Source: Hevea brasiliensis (lineage: Eukaryota; Streptophyta; Magnoliopsida; Malpighiales; Euphorbiaceae). Taken from it: DNA of 64,000 nt. The translations under genes were made by a program, and so were the position numbers. Of the stretch, positions 21,717 to 35,448 are shown piece after piece (within the stretch, counting starts at the first letter, position 1; every line of letters begins with the position of its first letter). Location: positions 37,482,358 through 37,546,357 of the forward strand of contig NC_079510.1 in the NCBI RefSeq assembly GCF_030052815.1, in the 5' to 3' direction. The notes beneath the pieces were generated by a model. It made no database searches. It had not been told where the DNA came from and worked only from the letters and a program-made list of their open reading frames with translations.

Positions 21717-24700
21717 TGTCACACCTTACCCCTCTGTAAGGCATAACATGATCTTGTAGAATACTTAATGAATTACCGAACTTCACCTACCGATAACTCA
21801 TTAAGTACCCTACAAGGGATTTTAAAACAGTTTTCTTACTTTTGTTAAGTGGTGAGCATTTTCTAGTTGGTATCAAAACATTTAATTAAAGTTGAAAGCT
21901 AGTTGAAATTTTTGGCCCTTTTTATTTTTCTGCAAATTTTATAAAAATTTCGGCAGAGTTTCGTCTATATTTTGAGAAAACAGTTCTTAAAATACCTGAA
22001 AAAAAGCACTTCCAATAATTTTTCTCAACAACTTCTTCAAATTCACAATCAATCTCAAGTTTCAAAATTCAACAATCCTCATTTCTCAATTTCCAAAAAA
22101 TCAGTAATCATCAAGATACTGTCAATCAGTTTCATTCATTCTTATTTCATTAAAGATAAACAATTTATATATACATCATACTAAAAATTTACATTAAAAG
22201 AAATTCAAACTAAAATTTATTACAAACTTTATACAAACTTTGTACAAGCTACTCATGACTAATTTTACATGTCCATACAATTACGTGCATTACATACATA
22301 AAAATAAATATTTATAGTCAGGGTATAACTTATACCCGATATAACTTCAAGGTAAGTCGCTCCACAATCCTCAGTAGCTCAGTCTGCCGCTCCTCTAGTC
22401 TCTAAATCTGTGACAGCAATAACAGCCATCGCTGAGTACTAGGACTCAGTGGTGCACAACATACTAAAATATTCTTTATGCAGAATTTAAATCACATTTA
22501 TTCAAAAATTGGACTGAACATGAGAATTAAATACAAAACATGAATTATGAGATTTTAATCCCAAACAATTTCATTTTGAAGTATCAAATCACATTTCATA
22601 AAACCCACAGTTATATCATGCCATTCGAAACAAATATAATCTCAATAGCCAGAGGCTAAGGAGAAGTCACATCACAAGGCTAGCTAGCTCAAATATATGG
22701 ATATCTATTCAATTTCTTCTTCTACTAGCACACACCTCAACACTTCAGCCAGAGAAGGAATCAAAATTCGAAACTGATTACCCCCACTAGTCATGCTAGT
22801 GAGGTGTTCAAATATATGGTCATGACACTGTGGTTTCAAAACTTATCTTAACAATTTGCTAAACATTGCCATTTCAAATATACACAATTAACTTTCAACA
22901 ATTTAAATCAAAAGCATCATAAGAATGTCATAATTCAATATTTCACATTATTCAAAACAATATGCAGAAGATAATTTACAAAAATTATACGTTGTGCACA
23001 AACCTAAAACGAGTTGCCTCTTGGCCTTAACTCGATTCCTCGGGTTCTTTCCCGGTGTTCTTTTCCACTGAAACACACAGTTTCACAGTGTTTCAGTATC
23101 ATAACTTAGCACAAATCCAAAAATAAATTTAAATTCACTTTTACCTAGCTCTAATATGCTAAACTCGACGTTCTTTAAATTTTGTGTTTCAGGATTACTA
23201 TTCACTACACTATTCAAGTTAAATTGTTGACTTTCTAAGGCTTAATAGGTATGGGAATTCCAACTTCATCCACATATCACATTTTGGTCACTAAATTTGT
23301 TGGTTTTGGTTATTTACTCAAATTCTAAGTGTTTTAGGCAAATTTAATAATTTTTAGTTTTGGTGTCTAAAGTTGCACTGTTCCATTGGTCATTGTTCTG
23401 TTAGAATTTGGCAAAACTTTCTTCATAGAAAATGTTTCCTATTGTCTTAAGTTTATTCTCCTTTTTGAATCACTCCAATTGGAGTTTTGTAGCTCAAGTT
23501 ATAGCCATTTGAGTCATGGATACCGGATTAGACTCAACCCAGATTACTGGGCAAATTTTGGTTCTGGCAGTTTTAGGTCACCAAATTTGGGTGGCCAAAT
23601 GACTTGGTTAATGGCATAATTTGAGTTTGTGTTCTTCATGAAAGTTTTAGGTACATATCTCCTCTGTCCACTGGTAAATGTTCAGGTCATTTAGACCTGC
23701 CTAGCTCAAGTTATGGCCAAATGAACAAACACTGTTCATTTGGTCAGTTTGTATAGGGCAGACTGAGAATTTCCGGATTTGGTCAATTTATTCACTAGGT
23801 TTTGGTCACTTTTTAGGAATACTTCCTAAATGAAAATTGTGTCATTTGGTGTCTATTTTCATTCCCAATTGGTTTCATACCAATTGGACTTATAAATTTT
23901 CAGTTTTGGTCCCTCAAAGGGACCTTGGTCCAGCTGCCTGCAGCATGACCACATTGAATCTGAATTTGCTTTTGGTTCAAACACTTCTAACACACTTTAT
24001 TTGGTCACAAATGACCATTTCTCACTTCAAACTAGGTCAAAGGCATCATTTACTAATTTCTCACATTTTTGTCTCTAAACCTTAAGTATCCAAAACCCTA
24101 GTTCACCAATTCTTTGCATTTAGCTAATTCAAAGCCTTTAACTATAATCACTCAACTACTTGAGGTTCATATTCCCATCCAAATCAATCAAACCATGCAA
24201 ATCACACTCCCCACAATGCTGGCCAAAATTCCCTTTCTTCCTAATCATGCAATATTTTCCAATTTCTTCATATAATCTCATTCATTTCTACCCTAAATCC
24301 ATCATATATACTAAAAAGAAAGGTCGGATTAGCTTACCTTAAGTGAGCAGAATTTGTATCTCCAATTCTTCAAACTTTGCTTGATTTATTTACTCCCAAC
24401 CTTCTTATCAAAGCTCAAACACAAGTTTTAGTTATGGGATGTAGAGACTTCATGGCAAGATTTAGGGTTTAAAGGAAGCTTTAGGTGGCTTCAATGGAGG
24501 TTTTCATGAAGTAAATGGAAGGGATGGGAGAGAGAGTGGATGGCTTGAAGTTAAAGAAGAAGACCATTTTTTTTTCTTTTCTCTTTTGGCTTTTTAATTG
24601 TTAGTAACTATCCCAAAATGTCAAATTTTAGAAATAAAAATTTATTGCATCATGCTTATGTCACCACATGATGTCATTACCTTTTCAACTTTTCTTTTTC

Positions 24701-25231
24701 TTTTTTTTTTTAATTTATTTTTCTATTAGTTCTTTAATTTAATTCCCAACTCTAAAATTTTCTTTTCTCTGATTTTATTTGATAGTTAGGTCAGGAGTCA
24801 GCTCCCGGGGTTAATTAACCAAATTGTCCCTCACCGGTTCAACTCGGTTTGCAAATAATTCAATATTTCTTCCGGATCCTTGACCTAATTATTTGATTGG
24901 CTTAACTGTTCTTTTTCATGATTTTCTCTTTTCCACTCTGTTTGTAATGGTCCTAAGGACTGCGGCGTCACATTTTACGGTTCGAAATTTGAGTTTAAAT
25001 CGACTTCGCAGTCGTTCCTGAGAAAGTCACCCATCGCTGTGACTCTCGGCTCGTTTAACTTCTTATGTTCTGTTTTTCTTATTTATACTTAACTAATTGA
25101 CAATTACTAATTATTTGTGTTTATGGCTTATCTAGTTGTCTTAAGTGTGGTTCTAATCCCCTTAATTATCTGGATCGACTCCAGTCACCGGAGCAGTGAA
25201 ATATACCAAGCTATACAAATAGGGTGTTACA
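21717..25231 (-). repeat. 3' LTR of element A
   Basis: Plus strand TGTCACACCTTACC...GGTGTTACA, 3515 bp. It lies beside the PPT at 25232 and so is the 3' LTR of the minus-strand element. It contains the conserved hairpins at 23717-23743 and 23865-23887. Confidence 0.93.
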
Positions 25232-25249
25232 ATTCTCCCCCCCTTAAAA
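25232..25249 (-). other. Polypurine tract of element A
   Basis: On the minus strand this reads TTTTAAGGGGGGGGAGAAT-like, directly adjacent to the 3' LTR start (TGTAACACC). It would prime plus-strand DNA synthesis. Confidence 0.8.
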
Positions 25250-25293
25250 TAAATTTCATCTCGAAATTTTACCCGGTATCAATCTCTGAACAG

Positions 25294-28200
25294 CTATGGG
25301 TGCTGTCTCCTCATGTCCTCCTCTCGTTCCCAAGTAGCTTCCTGGCCCGAATGATAGTTCCACAGCACTTTTACTAACGGGATCTGCTTGTTCCGTAGCT
25401 GCTTCACCTCATAAGCCAGAATCTCTATGGGTTCTTCTTCATATGTAAGGTCTGGATTTACTTCAATTTCTTCTACTGGTAGTACATGAGATGGGTCTGA
25501 TCGATACCTCCTCAACATAGACACATGGAAGACATTATGTATTTTCTCCAACTCTAGAGGTAGCGCCAAACGATATGCCAAAGGACCCCCTCTTTCCAGA
25601 ACCTCATATGGCCCAATGAAATAAGGACTCAGTTTCCCCTTTCTGCCGAATCTCATAATTCTCTTCCAAGGGGAAACCTTGAGGAATACTTTCTCACCCA
25701 CTGCATACTCAATATCTCTTCTCTTTAAATCAATGTAGGACTTCTGACAGTCTGATGCAGTCTTAAGTCGATCTCTGATCAATCTGATTTTCTCTTCAGT
25801 TTGTTGAACAATTTCTGGCCCAATCATCTTTCTTTCACCCACGTCATCCCAACACAACGGGTTCTACATTTTCTGCCATACAAAGCTTCATATGGAGGCA
25901 TCCCAACGCTTGATTGGTAGCTGTTGTTGTAAGCAAACTCAATCAAAGGCAAGTGTGTATCCCAACTACCCTCAAACTCAATCACACAAGCCTGTAGCAT
26001 GTCTTCCAAGATCTGAATTACCCTCTCAGACTGGCCATCTATCTGTGGGTGGAATGCAGTACTAAAGTTTAATATAGTTCCTAGGGCTCTTTGAAGACTA
26101 CCCCAGAATCTAGAAGTGAACCTAGGATCTCTATCTGATACGATGGATACTGGCACTCCATGCAGTCTCACAATCTTATCAATGTACAACTTGGCCAATC
26201 TTTCTAAACTGTAGTCCATCCGGACTGGCAGAAAATGAGCATACTTGGTCAATCTGTCAACAATGACCCAAACTACATCATGACTCTTCTGTGTCCTCGG
26301 AAGTCCCATCACAAAATCCATTGTTATTCTCTCCCATTTCCATTTTGGTATTGGTAGTGGATGTAATAACCCAGCGGGTACTTGATGCTCTACCTTTACT
26401 TGCTGACAAGTTAGGCATTTAGAAACAAACTCTGCCACATCTCTTTTCATACCTATACACCAGTAATGCTCCTTTAGCCCTCTATACATTTTTGTGCCAC
26501 CAGGGTGCATGGTAAAAGTAGACTCATGTGCTTCTTTCAAAATGATTTGCCTAAAATCGACATCATTAGGAATACACATTCTGCCCTGGTGTAGCAGTAG
26601 ACCATCATCTCTGATCGAGAATTCTGGTTTCTTACCCTGCCGGACTTCTTCCAACAGCTTCTGATACCTTTCATCATTTTGAGCAGCCATTCTAATCTGA
26701 TCAATCAACACTGGCTGTACATGCCATGCAACTGCTGTCTGCCCCTCATCATTAATCTCTAAGCTGGCATGTAATGATCTCAACTCATGTACCATAGATA
26801 AAGGAGTAACCCGTAGACTCGCCATAGTCTTGCGAATTAAGGCGTCAGCCACAACATTAGCTTTCCCTGACTGATAGTCTATCAGATAATCATAGTTTTT
26901 TTTTTTATCAATTCTAACCATCTCCTCTGTCTCTAATTCAGCTTTTTTTGGGTGCCCAAATACTTTAAACTCTTATGATCTGTGTAGATGTAACATTTCT
27001 CCCCTTACAAATAGTGTCTCCAAATCTTAAGAGCAAACACAATAGTTGCGAGCTCCAAGTCATGTGTCGAATAATTCTTCTTATGCGGTTTTAGCTGGCA
27101 TGATGCATAGGCAATGACATTTTGATCTTGCATCAATACACAGTCTAACCCATTGTGAGAAGCATCACTATAAACTGTGTATTCTTCACCCGGAGTAGGT
27201 AAAGTAAGGACTAGAGCTTCAGTCAAACATTTCTTCAATTCATCGAAACTCTGTTGGCATTTATCCATCCATTGAAATTTCACATCTTTTCTAAGCAGCT
27301 TGGTCAATGGAGATGCCAACATGGAGAATCCCTTCACAAACCGACGGTAATATCCAGCTAAACCCAGAAAACTACGAATCTCTGTGATATTTCTGGGTGG
27401 CCTCCAATTAAGGACAACTTCAATCTTACTTGGATCTACCTTGATGCCCTCTTCTGATACTACATGCCCCAAGAAAGATATTTCCTTTAGCCAAAATTCA
27501 CACTTGGACAATTTGGCGTATAGCTGTTTCTCCCTTAAAGTCTGTAGTATAATCTGCAGATGTCTATCATGCTCTTCTGCACTCCTCGAATAGACCAATA
27601 TATCATCTATAAATACCACAACAAGCTGGTCGAGGTATGGTCTGAAGATAGTGTTCATCAGATCCATAAAAGCAGCCGGAGCATTAGTTAACCCGAATGG
27701 CATGACCAAGAACTTATAATGGCCATAGCAGGTTCTGAAGGCAGTTTTAGGAATACTCTGCTCTTGTACTTTCAGCTGATAATAACCTGATCTCAGGTTA
27801 ATTTTGGAGAACGCAGCTGCACCCCTCAACTGATCAAACAAGTCATCAATGCGGGGCAATGGATATCTATTCTTTATTGTCACCTTATTCAACTGCCGAT
27901 AATCAATACACAAGTGGAGAGTGCCATCCTTCTTCTTAACAAACAACACTAGCGCTCCCTAAGGGGACACACTAGGGCGGATAAAGCCCTTGTCAAGAAA
28001 TTCTTGCAACTGCACTTTTAACTCTTTCAATTCTGCAGGTGCTATTCTATATGGTGTTATAGAGATTGGGTCCACACCAGGCATAACATCAATTTCAAAC
28101 TGCACTTCTCTTTCTGAAGGTAATCCTAGTAATTCATCAGGAAACACATCCAAAAAGTCACATACTATAGGGATGTCTCTCAGTGATAGGCTCCCCACTT

Positions 28201-28690
28201 GGGTGTCTATCACATGTGCTAAGTATGCTTCACACCCCTTTCTGATCATCCTTCTGGCTAGTGCAGCCGAAATGATGTTTGATGGCAGTAAATGCCTCCC
28301 CATGTATTATCACATCACCATACAGAGAGAGACCAAAAGTGACTGTCTTCAGTCTATAGTCAATCATGGTGTGATGCCTGGCTAACCAATCCATGCCCAA
28401 GATGATATCATACTCTCTGAAGGGCATTTCAATCAAATCTGACAGAAAAACATATCCTTGGATCACCAAAGGACAGTCTCTATAGATTCTATTGACCCGA
28501 ACCTCTTGTCCTAACGGACTAGTTACTAGCACTTCAAAACCTATTTGGACACATAGAACAGCAAGTGAACTGACTATGCTAGCACTAACATATGAATGGG
28601 TTAAACCCGGATCAAACAACACAAATACTTCTTGTTCAGAGATAGAAAAAATACCAGCTACAATATCAGAAGTCTCAGCCTCTTCTCGCT
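25294..28690 (-). pseudogene. Element A Pol: PR, RT, RNase H, integrase, chromodomain (broken)
   Basis: Reading from high to low coordinates: protease LFDPGLTHSYVS (28622-28587) with retained Asp; RT from ~28080 with a stop at 27959 (expected SPWGAP-type site), [12 protein letters not shown] and [12 protein letters not shown]; RNase [16 protein letters not shown] (~27180); a stop at 27005 then a frameshift near 26940. Integrase follows, with LTCQQ zinc-site remnant, [12 protein letters not shown] and the DGQSER region; the three acidic catalytic residues are present. A frameshift near 25857 precedes the C-terminal part and chromodomain (EPIEILAYEVKQLR...VLWNYH). The integrase frame is uninterrupted at the codon where E and D carry an intron-like insert (26012/26013). 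Confidence 0.9.
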
Positions 28691-29919
28691 ATCTCAACGT
28701 ATAAACTCTGGCTGAAGCACTTCCTTGTGCTGACAGACCAACCGTGCCCTGACTGCCAGAAGTAGTGCCTCTACCTCTGCCAACTGATTGTGAACCTCTG
28801 GGAGCAGGACTCTGAATAGATACTTCTACAGTCATAGGAGCTGGAGTATATTAGGAGCACTAGTGCAGTCTTTAGCAAGATGGCCCTTGCATCCACAGTT
28901 AAAACAGGCTCCCGTAGACCAATAGCATTCTCTCCCATGAATCTTGCCACAAGTCTCACGAGGCAGCGGGATATGAACCCTGCTCATTGCGACTGCACCT
29001 AGGGGGTCTCTGTCCAGAGAATCGGCCCCTTCCAAATCTTCCACCTCGACCCTTGCTGGGTCCACTAAATTTCTTCTTCTTTCTAGAGGTACCACTAGAA
29101 CTTTGCTCTACTAACTTTTCACCTTTATTTTTTTCTATTTTCTCAGTCCTTTCTAATTTTTCTTTTACAGGTGTCGCTTCTATTTCAATTCTCTCTAACT
29201 CGAGTGCTTCAGACATGAGTTCTGAAAAATTGCTGTCTGAATCCCACAACTTGCATTCTCAAACTGGGCTTCGAACCAGTCTCAAATCTCTTGCGTCTTG
29301 CCTTGCTGGTAGAAAGGAGACTCCCAGCATAATGACTTAAGCGGGAGAACTCCCTCTCATACTCTGCCACTGATCGGTTCCCTTGTTTCAAACTCAAAAA
29401 TTCTTGCAATTTCTGATCAACATATGCATCTGGGATGTATTTCTGTCTAGATTCTCTGATGAAGTCATCCCAGGTCAATACTGGTGGTTCAGCTAAGCTG
29501 TGGGGGATGGTCTTCCACCAATCATACGCATCCCCTTGCAGTAGTGACGCAGAGTATTCAAACTTCAATTCATCCTGGCAGTGCAGCTTCTTAAATACTC
29601 TATCCATCCTTTCAAGCCATTGCTCTGCCTCAAGCGGGTCTAGTATACCCTTAAATTCTGTAGCCCCATACTTTAATAACTTATGATACTGTCTAATTGG
29701 AGCTTGAGGTTGCACCACAACAGTCTGGGGTGGAGCTTGAGCAGGCATACCCCCAGCCATTTGTTGGAATATCGCAGCCATCTGCTGTTCGAAATGTGCA
29801 GGAAACTGCAACATTTGTGGGGCTGGTGCCACTGACCCACTGACATTTTGTAGAGCTGGGACTTCCCTTTGTGCCTCAACTTCAACATATTGCTCAACTG
29901 AGCGATCCCCTTCTTCCAT
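28691..29919 (-). pseudogene. Element A Gag with capsid domain, broken
   Basis: The 236-aa frame from 29919 contains a Gln-rich N-terminus and the retrotransposon gag (capsid) domain (LDPLEAEQWLERM; LLQGDAYDWWK; EFLSLKQGNRSVAEYE). A frameshift near 29240 leads to a Lys/Arg-rich stretch, and another near 29090 to the zinc knuckle CFNCGCKGHLAKDC (~28925-28884). It is the useful reference for the capsid deletion in D and B. Confidence 0.85.
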
Positions 29920-30087
29920 TTCAGGCTGAAGTTAGGGTATCTCTTGAACAAGTAACACATGGAGATTTCCCTCCGTTAGTTCATATTTATGATGTAATGC
30001 ACTGTATGTAACAAATATGAACATTGAGCAGTTGTACTTAACAAAGAAAGACACAAATTCTCAAGTTAAAACATACTTCAAAAATTT

Positions 30088-30099
30088 ACTCTGATACCA
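30088..30099 (-). other. Primer binding site of element A
   Basis: The minus strand reads TGGTATCAGAGT, one mismatch from the initiator tRNA-Met PBS, 8 bases from the 5' LTR. Confidence 0.85.
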
Positions 30100-30107
30100 C
30101 TAAAACA

Positions 30108-33100
30108 TGTCACACCTTACCCCTCTGTAAGGCATATATCCCGTAGAAAACCTAATAAACTACCGAACTTCACCTACCGATAACTCATTAAGTACCCTAC
30201 AAGGGATTTTAAAATAGTTTTCTTACTTTTGTTAAGTGGTGAGCATTTTCTAGTTGGTATCAAAACATTTAATTAAAGTTGAAAGCTAGTTGAAATTTTT
30301 GGCCCATTTTATTTTTTTCGCAAATTTTATAAAAATTTTGGCAGAGTTCCGTCTATATTTTGAGAAAAAAGTTCTTCAAATACCTGAAAAAAAGCACTTC
30401 CAATAATTTTTCTCAACAACTTCTTCAAATTCACAATCAATCTCAAGTTTCAAAATTCAACAATCCTCATTTATCAATTTCCAAAAAATCAGTAATCATC
30501 AAGATACTGTCAATCAGTTTCATTCATTCTTATTTCATTAAAGATAAACAATTTATATATACATCATACTAAAAATTTACATTAAAAGAAATTCAAACTA
30601 AAATTTATTACAAACTTTATACAAACTTTGTACAAGCTGTTCATGACTAATTTTACAAGTCCATACAATTACGTGCATTATATACATCAAAATAAATATT
30701 TACAGTCAGGGTATAACTTATACCTAATATAACTTCAAGTTAAGTCGCTCCACAATCCTCAGCAGCTCAGTCTGCCGCTCCTCTAGTCTTTAAATCTGCG
30801 ACAGCAATAACAACCATCGCTGAGTACTAGGACTCAGTGGTGCACAACATACTAAAATATTCTTTATGCAGAATTTAAATCACATTTATTCAAAAATTGG
30901 ACTGAACATGAGAATTAAATACAAAACATGAATTATGAGATTTTAATCCCAAACAATTTCATTTTGAAGTATCAAATCACATTTCATAAAACCCACAGTT
31001 ATATCATGCCATTCGAAACAAATATAATCTCAATAGCCAGAGGCTAAGGAGAAGTCACATCACAAGGCTAGCTAGCTCAAATATATGGATATCTATTCAA
31101 TTTCTTCTTCTACTAGCACACACCTCAACACTTCAGCCAGAGAAGGAATCAAAATTCGAAACTGATTACCCCCACTAGTCATGCTAGTGAGGTGTTCAAA
31201 TATATGGTCATGACACTGTGGTTTCAAAACTTATCTTAACAATTTGCTAAACATTGCCATTTCAAATATACACAATTAACTTTCAACAATTTAAATCAAA
31301 AGCATCATAAGAATGTTATAATTCAATATTTCACATTATTTAAAACAATATGCAGAAGATAATTTACAAAAATTATACGTTGTGCACAAACCTTAAACGA
31401 GTCGCCTCTTGGTCTTGACTCGATTCCTCGAGTTCTTTCCCGGTGTTCTTTTCCACTGAAACACACAGTTTCACAGTGTTTCAGTATCATAACTTAGCAC
31501 AAATCCAAAAATAAATTTAAATTCACTTTTACCTAGCTCTAATGTGCTAGACTCGACGTTCTTTAAATTTTGTATTTTGGGGTTTCTATTCACTATACTA
31601 TTCAAGTCAAATTGTAAACTTTCTAAGGCTTAATAGGTATGGGAATTCCAACTTCACCCACATACCACATTTTGGTCACTAAATTTGTTGGTTTTGGTTG
31701 TTTACTCAAATTCTAAGTCTTTTAGGCAAATTTGATAATTTTTAGTTTTGGTGTCTAAAGTTGCACTATTCCATTGGTCATTTTTCTGTTAGAATTTGGT
31801 AAAACTTTCTTCATAGAAAATGTTCCCTATTGTCTTAAGTTTATTCTCCTTTTTAAATCACTCCAATTGGAGTTTTTTAGCTTAAGTTATAGCCATTTGA
31901 GTCATGGCTGCCGGATTGGACTCAACCCAGATTTCTGGGCAAATTTTGGTTCTGGCAGTTTTAGGTCACCAAATTTGGGTGGCCAAATGACTTGGTTATG
32001 GCATAATTTGGGTTAGTATTCTTCATGAAATTTTTAGGTCTATATCTCATCTATCCACTGGTAAAATTTCAGGTCATTTAGACCTGCCTAGCTCATGTTA
32101 TGGCCAAATAAACAAACACTGTTCATTTGGTCAGTTTGTATAGGGTAGACTGAGAATTTCTAGATTTGGTCAATTTATTCACTAGGTTTTGGTCACTTTT
32201 TGGGCATGCTTCCTAAATGAAAATTGTGTCATTTGGTGTCTATTTTCATTCCCAATTGGTCTCATACTAATTGGATTTGTAAATTTTCAGTTTTGGTCCC
32301 TCAAAGGGACCTTGGTCCAGCTACCTGCAGCATGACCACATTGAATCCGAATTTGCTTTTGGTTCAAACACTTCTAACATACTTCATTTGGTCACAAATG
32401 ACCATTTCTCACTTCAAACTAGGTCAAAGACATCATTTACCAATTTCTCACATTTTTGTCTCTAAACCCTAAGTGTCCAAAACCCTAGTTCACCAATTCT
32501 TTGCATTTAGCTAATTCAAAGCCTTTAACTATAATCACTCAACTACTTGAGGTTCATATTCCCATCCAAATCAATCAAACCATGCAAATCACACTCCCCA
32601 CAATGCTGGCTGAAATTCCCTCTCTTCCTAATCATGCAATATTTTCCAATTTCTTCATATAATCTCATTCATTTCTACCCTAAATACATCATATATACTA
32701 AAAAGAAAGGTTGGATTAGCTTACCTTAAGTGAGCAGAATTTGTCTCTCCAATTCTTCAAACTTTGCTTGATTTATTTACTCCTAACCTTCTTATCAAAG
32801 CTCAAACACAAGTTTTAGTTATGGGATGTAGAGATTTCATGGCAAGATTTAGGGTTTAAAGGAAGCTTTAGGTGGCTTCAATGGAGGTTTTCATGAAGTA
32901 AATGGAAGGGATGGGAGAGAGACTGGACGGCTTGAAGTTAAAGAAGAAGACCATTTTTTTTCTTTTCTCTTTTTTCTTTTTAATTGTTAGTAATTATCCC
33001 AAAATGTCAAATTTTAAAAATAAAAATTTATTGTATCATGCTTATGTCACCACATGATGTCATTACCTTTTCAACTTTTCTTTTTCTTTTTTTTTATTTG

Positions 33101-33607
33101 TTTTTCTATTAGTTCTTTAATTTAATTCTCGACTCCAAAATTTTCTTTTATTTGACAGTTAGGTCAGGAGTCAGCTCCCGGGGTTAATTGACCAAATTGC
33201 CCCTTGCCGGTTCAACCCGGTTTGCAAATAATTCAATATTTCTTCTGGATTCCTGAACTAATTATTTGACTCGCTTAACAGTTTTTTTTTTCGTGATTTT
33301 CTATTTTCTACTATGTTTGTAATGGTCCTAAGGACCGCGGCGTCACGTTTTACGGTTCGAAATTTAAGTTTAAATTGACTTCGCAGTCTTTCCTGAGAAG
33401 GTCACCCATCGCTGTGACTCTCGGCTCGTTTAACTTCTTATGTTCTATTTTTCTTATTTATACTTAACTAATTGACAATTACTAATTATTTGTGTTTATG
33501 GCTTATCTAGTTGTCTTAAGTGTGATTCTAATCTCCTTAATTGTCCGGACCGACTCCGGTCACTGGAACAGTAAAATATACCAGGCTATACAAATAGGGG
33601 TGTTACA
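30108..33607 (-). repeat. 5' LTR of element A
   Basis: 3500 bp, nearly collinear with 21717-25231 with only small differences by eye (for example a short deletion near 30137). The end at 33607 is followed by the TSD ATGAT. Confidence 0.93.
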
Positions 33608-34095
33608 ATGATGCTCTTTTATGATTAACTTATGGTTGATATATCCTATATATGATGATTGAATTGATCTTAGAAATTGTTTAACATGTTACTTATATTG
33701 TTATCTTCAAAATGCTTTGAATATCAGATTTAGGGGGAGCTATTAATACGTGCATTTTGCATAGTTATTTAGGTTTAATTTCATGGCCATTTCATTTATT
33801 TGTTAGTCACTTTTAGCTAATTTTATTAGTTATTTAGATGATTTTTCATAACTGTCAATTTATGGGTTAAATTGTAATTTCTTTTGTTTTACAGGTGAAA
33901 ATGGTGTTTTTGAGGCACTAAAAAGTAATTGTGTTAGTGAGGAGTGATTCCTATAGCCAAAGATATCTAAAATAAAGCTTGAAAGTTGAAAAATGCAAAG
34001 TGACTGAAATGTGCATAACCTGCTACATAATTTGTGCAGTTCTGCACAGGGAGAAGAAGCAAATTCTTAAACTTGTCGAAATCTACATGACTTAC

Positions 34096-34244
34096 CTGCA
34101 TAACTTATGCAGGTTCACGCCCTGCTTATGCAGCTTCACGAAAAACTGCATAACTTAAGTAGTCTTGCACCCTGCTTATGCAGCTTCACGGAAGAGCACC
34201 CAAACTTACTGAAATCTGTACAACCAATTGCATAACTTATGCAG
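34096..34244. repeat. Clustered CTGCATAA/TTATGCAG palindromes in F
   Basis: Near-palindromic CTGCATAACTTATGCAG occurs at 34096-34112, altered at 34146-34162, and again at 34229-34244, interleaved with two CCTGCTTATGCAGCTTCACG copies (34120-34140 and 34170-34190). A weaker copy lies near 34020. All lie ~200-400 bases upstream of the TATA box. Confidence 0.75.
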
Positions 34245-34420
34245 TCTCATGCGTCACTTATGCTACATCATGGGAAGCACCTGGAATTACCAAATTTGCT
34301 CAGAATCTGCATAGGAAGCTTGCACAACTTGTGCAAGGCTTCATAATGAGCTGGCAGAAGAATTTTTACACATGAATCCCTTCCTCAAACACACCATTTT
34401 TAGGGTTATTTGTCAAAAGG

Positions 34421-34430
34421 TATAAATAGT
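34421..34430 (+). promoter_or_regulatory. TATA box in solo LTR F
   Basis: TATAAATAGT lies about 680 bases into F and is followed by purine-rich leader-like DNA. It fits an LTR promoter on the plus strand. Confidence 0.55.
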
Positions 34431-35448
34431 GCCCTTACCTCATTTTTGGCTATAAGAAGAAAGAGAGGAAGACAAAGAGAGAGGTAGAAAAATAGAGGAG
34501 CAGTTGACTTTCATTCTTGGAGAGCAAAATCCAGCTTCTTCTTCTCTTCTTCACCATTTTCTACATTTCTCCAATCAGGTTTCTTTAGTTTTAGTTTATT
34601 TTCACGATTTATTTCCTATTTTACTTAGAATTTCTTATGTTAAACATAGATTGTGAGTAGTTTTCTTTGACTCTAGAGTAAGGGATGTAATATTTTAGTT
34701 ATTTTTGTTGATTTGAACTGGGTTAGTCCCAATTTAATGAAATTTATGAGGTTTAATCCATTTCTTGTGTGCTTATTCACATGCTTAATGAAGAGCCCCA
34801 TTAAGTTATGTTCTTAATCCTTGGTTGAAGCACTGAAAAGAGAAAACCAAGTGATAGTTAATCAAGAAATTAGACTTAATTAACTTAGATCTAGAAATAG
34901 AATAAGAGTTAAGAGGATTTTAATAGATTGATTAAAGAACCTAATGGGTCTTGGTTAATTTTAACTCCACAAAAGTAGAATTAAGTTAATTAAGGCACTC
35001 TTAGTCTCACTCGAAAGAGTTTTCAAAGGATTTTAAAATTAATCTCCTTTAAACCCATAAATTTCATGGATTGTGCTAGCTAGGAAAAATCCCAAAATGA
35101 CTTAAATATGAACCCTTAACTCCAGAATCGTCTTTTATCAATTATTGCTTGAAATTTTACTTTTGAGTGTTTAGTTTAATCTCATTTTATTAATTTTCAT
35201 TATTAATATTATCAATTTCTTTATTTTGTGAATTATTAAATTAGTTATTGTTTGAATTTAGTTTTGCATTTTCATACCTTGTGCTTCAAATTCCTAAATT
35301 TCTTTTATTTATTTGATTAAAATACAATTTTAACATATTTTATTTTACATCAAAAATTCAATTGAAAACACAACTTTATGTGGGAACGATATCCTTTTCT
35401 ATACTACTTGAACGATCTGTGCACTTGCGGTTGGGACACATCAGCTAT

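Larger units (their letters stand above)
21717..33607 (-). mobile_element. Element A: complete Ty3/gypsy chromovirus (11.9 kb)
   Basis: Two ~3.5-kb LTRs (21717-25231 and 30108-33607) flank gag-pol on the minus strand, bordered by the 5-bp TSD ATGAT (21712-21716 and 33608-33612). PBS, PPT, gag, protease, RT, RNase H, integrase and a C-terminal chromodomain are all recognisable. The chromodomain and long LTRs suggest the Tekay/Del lineage. The LTRs are very similar by eye, so insertion is fairly recent, but pol has several stops and frameshifts. It sits in the 3' internal region of Sire1. Confidence 0.93.
33744..35443 (+). mobile_element. Element F: solo LTR (~1.7 kb)
   Basis: It is flanked by the 5-bp repeat GCTAT (33739-33743, 35444-35448). 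It starts TAATACGTGC and ends GACACATCA, so the inverted termini are T(A/G)AT...ATCA with the first G mutated. There is no PBS, PPT or coding region. The end (GATCTGTGCACTTGCGG) resembles LTR ends of Tat/Ogre-type gypsy elements; this lineage call is tentative. Strand follows the TATA box. Confidence 0.65.

Noticed and set aside
25294..29919. Plus-strand ORFs within element A
   Set aside because: They are antisense shadows of gag-pol with no family resemblance.
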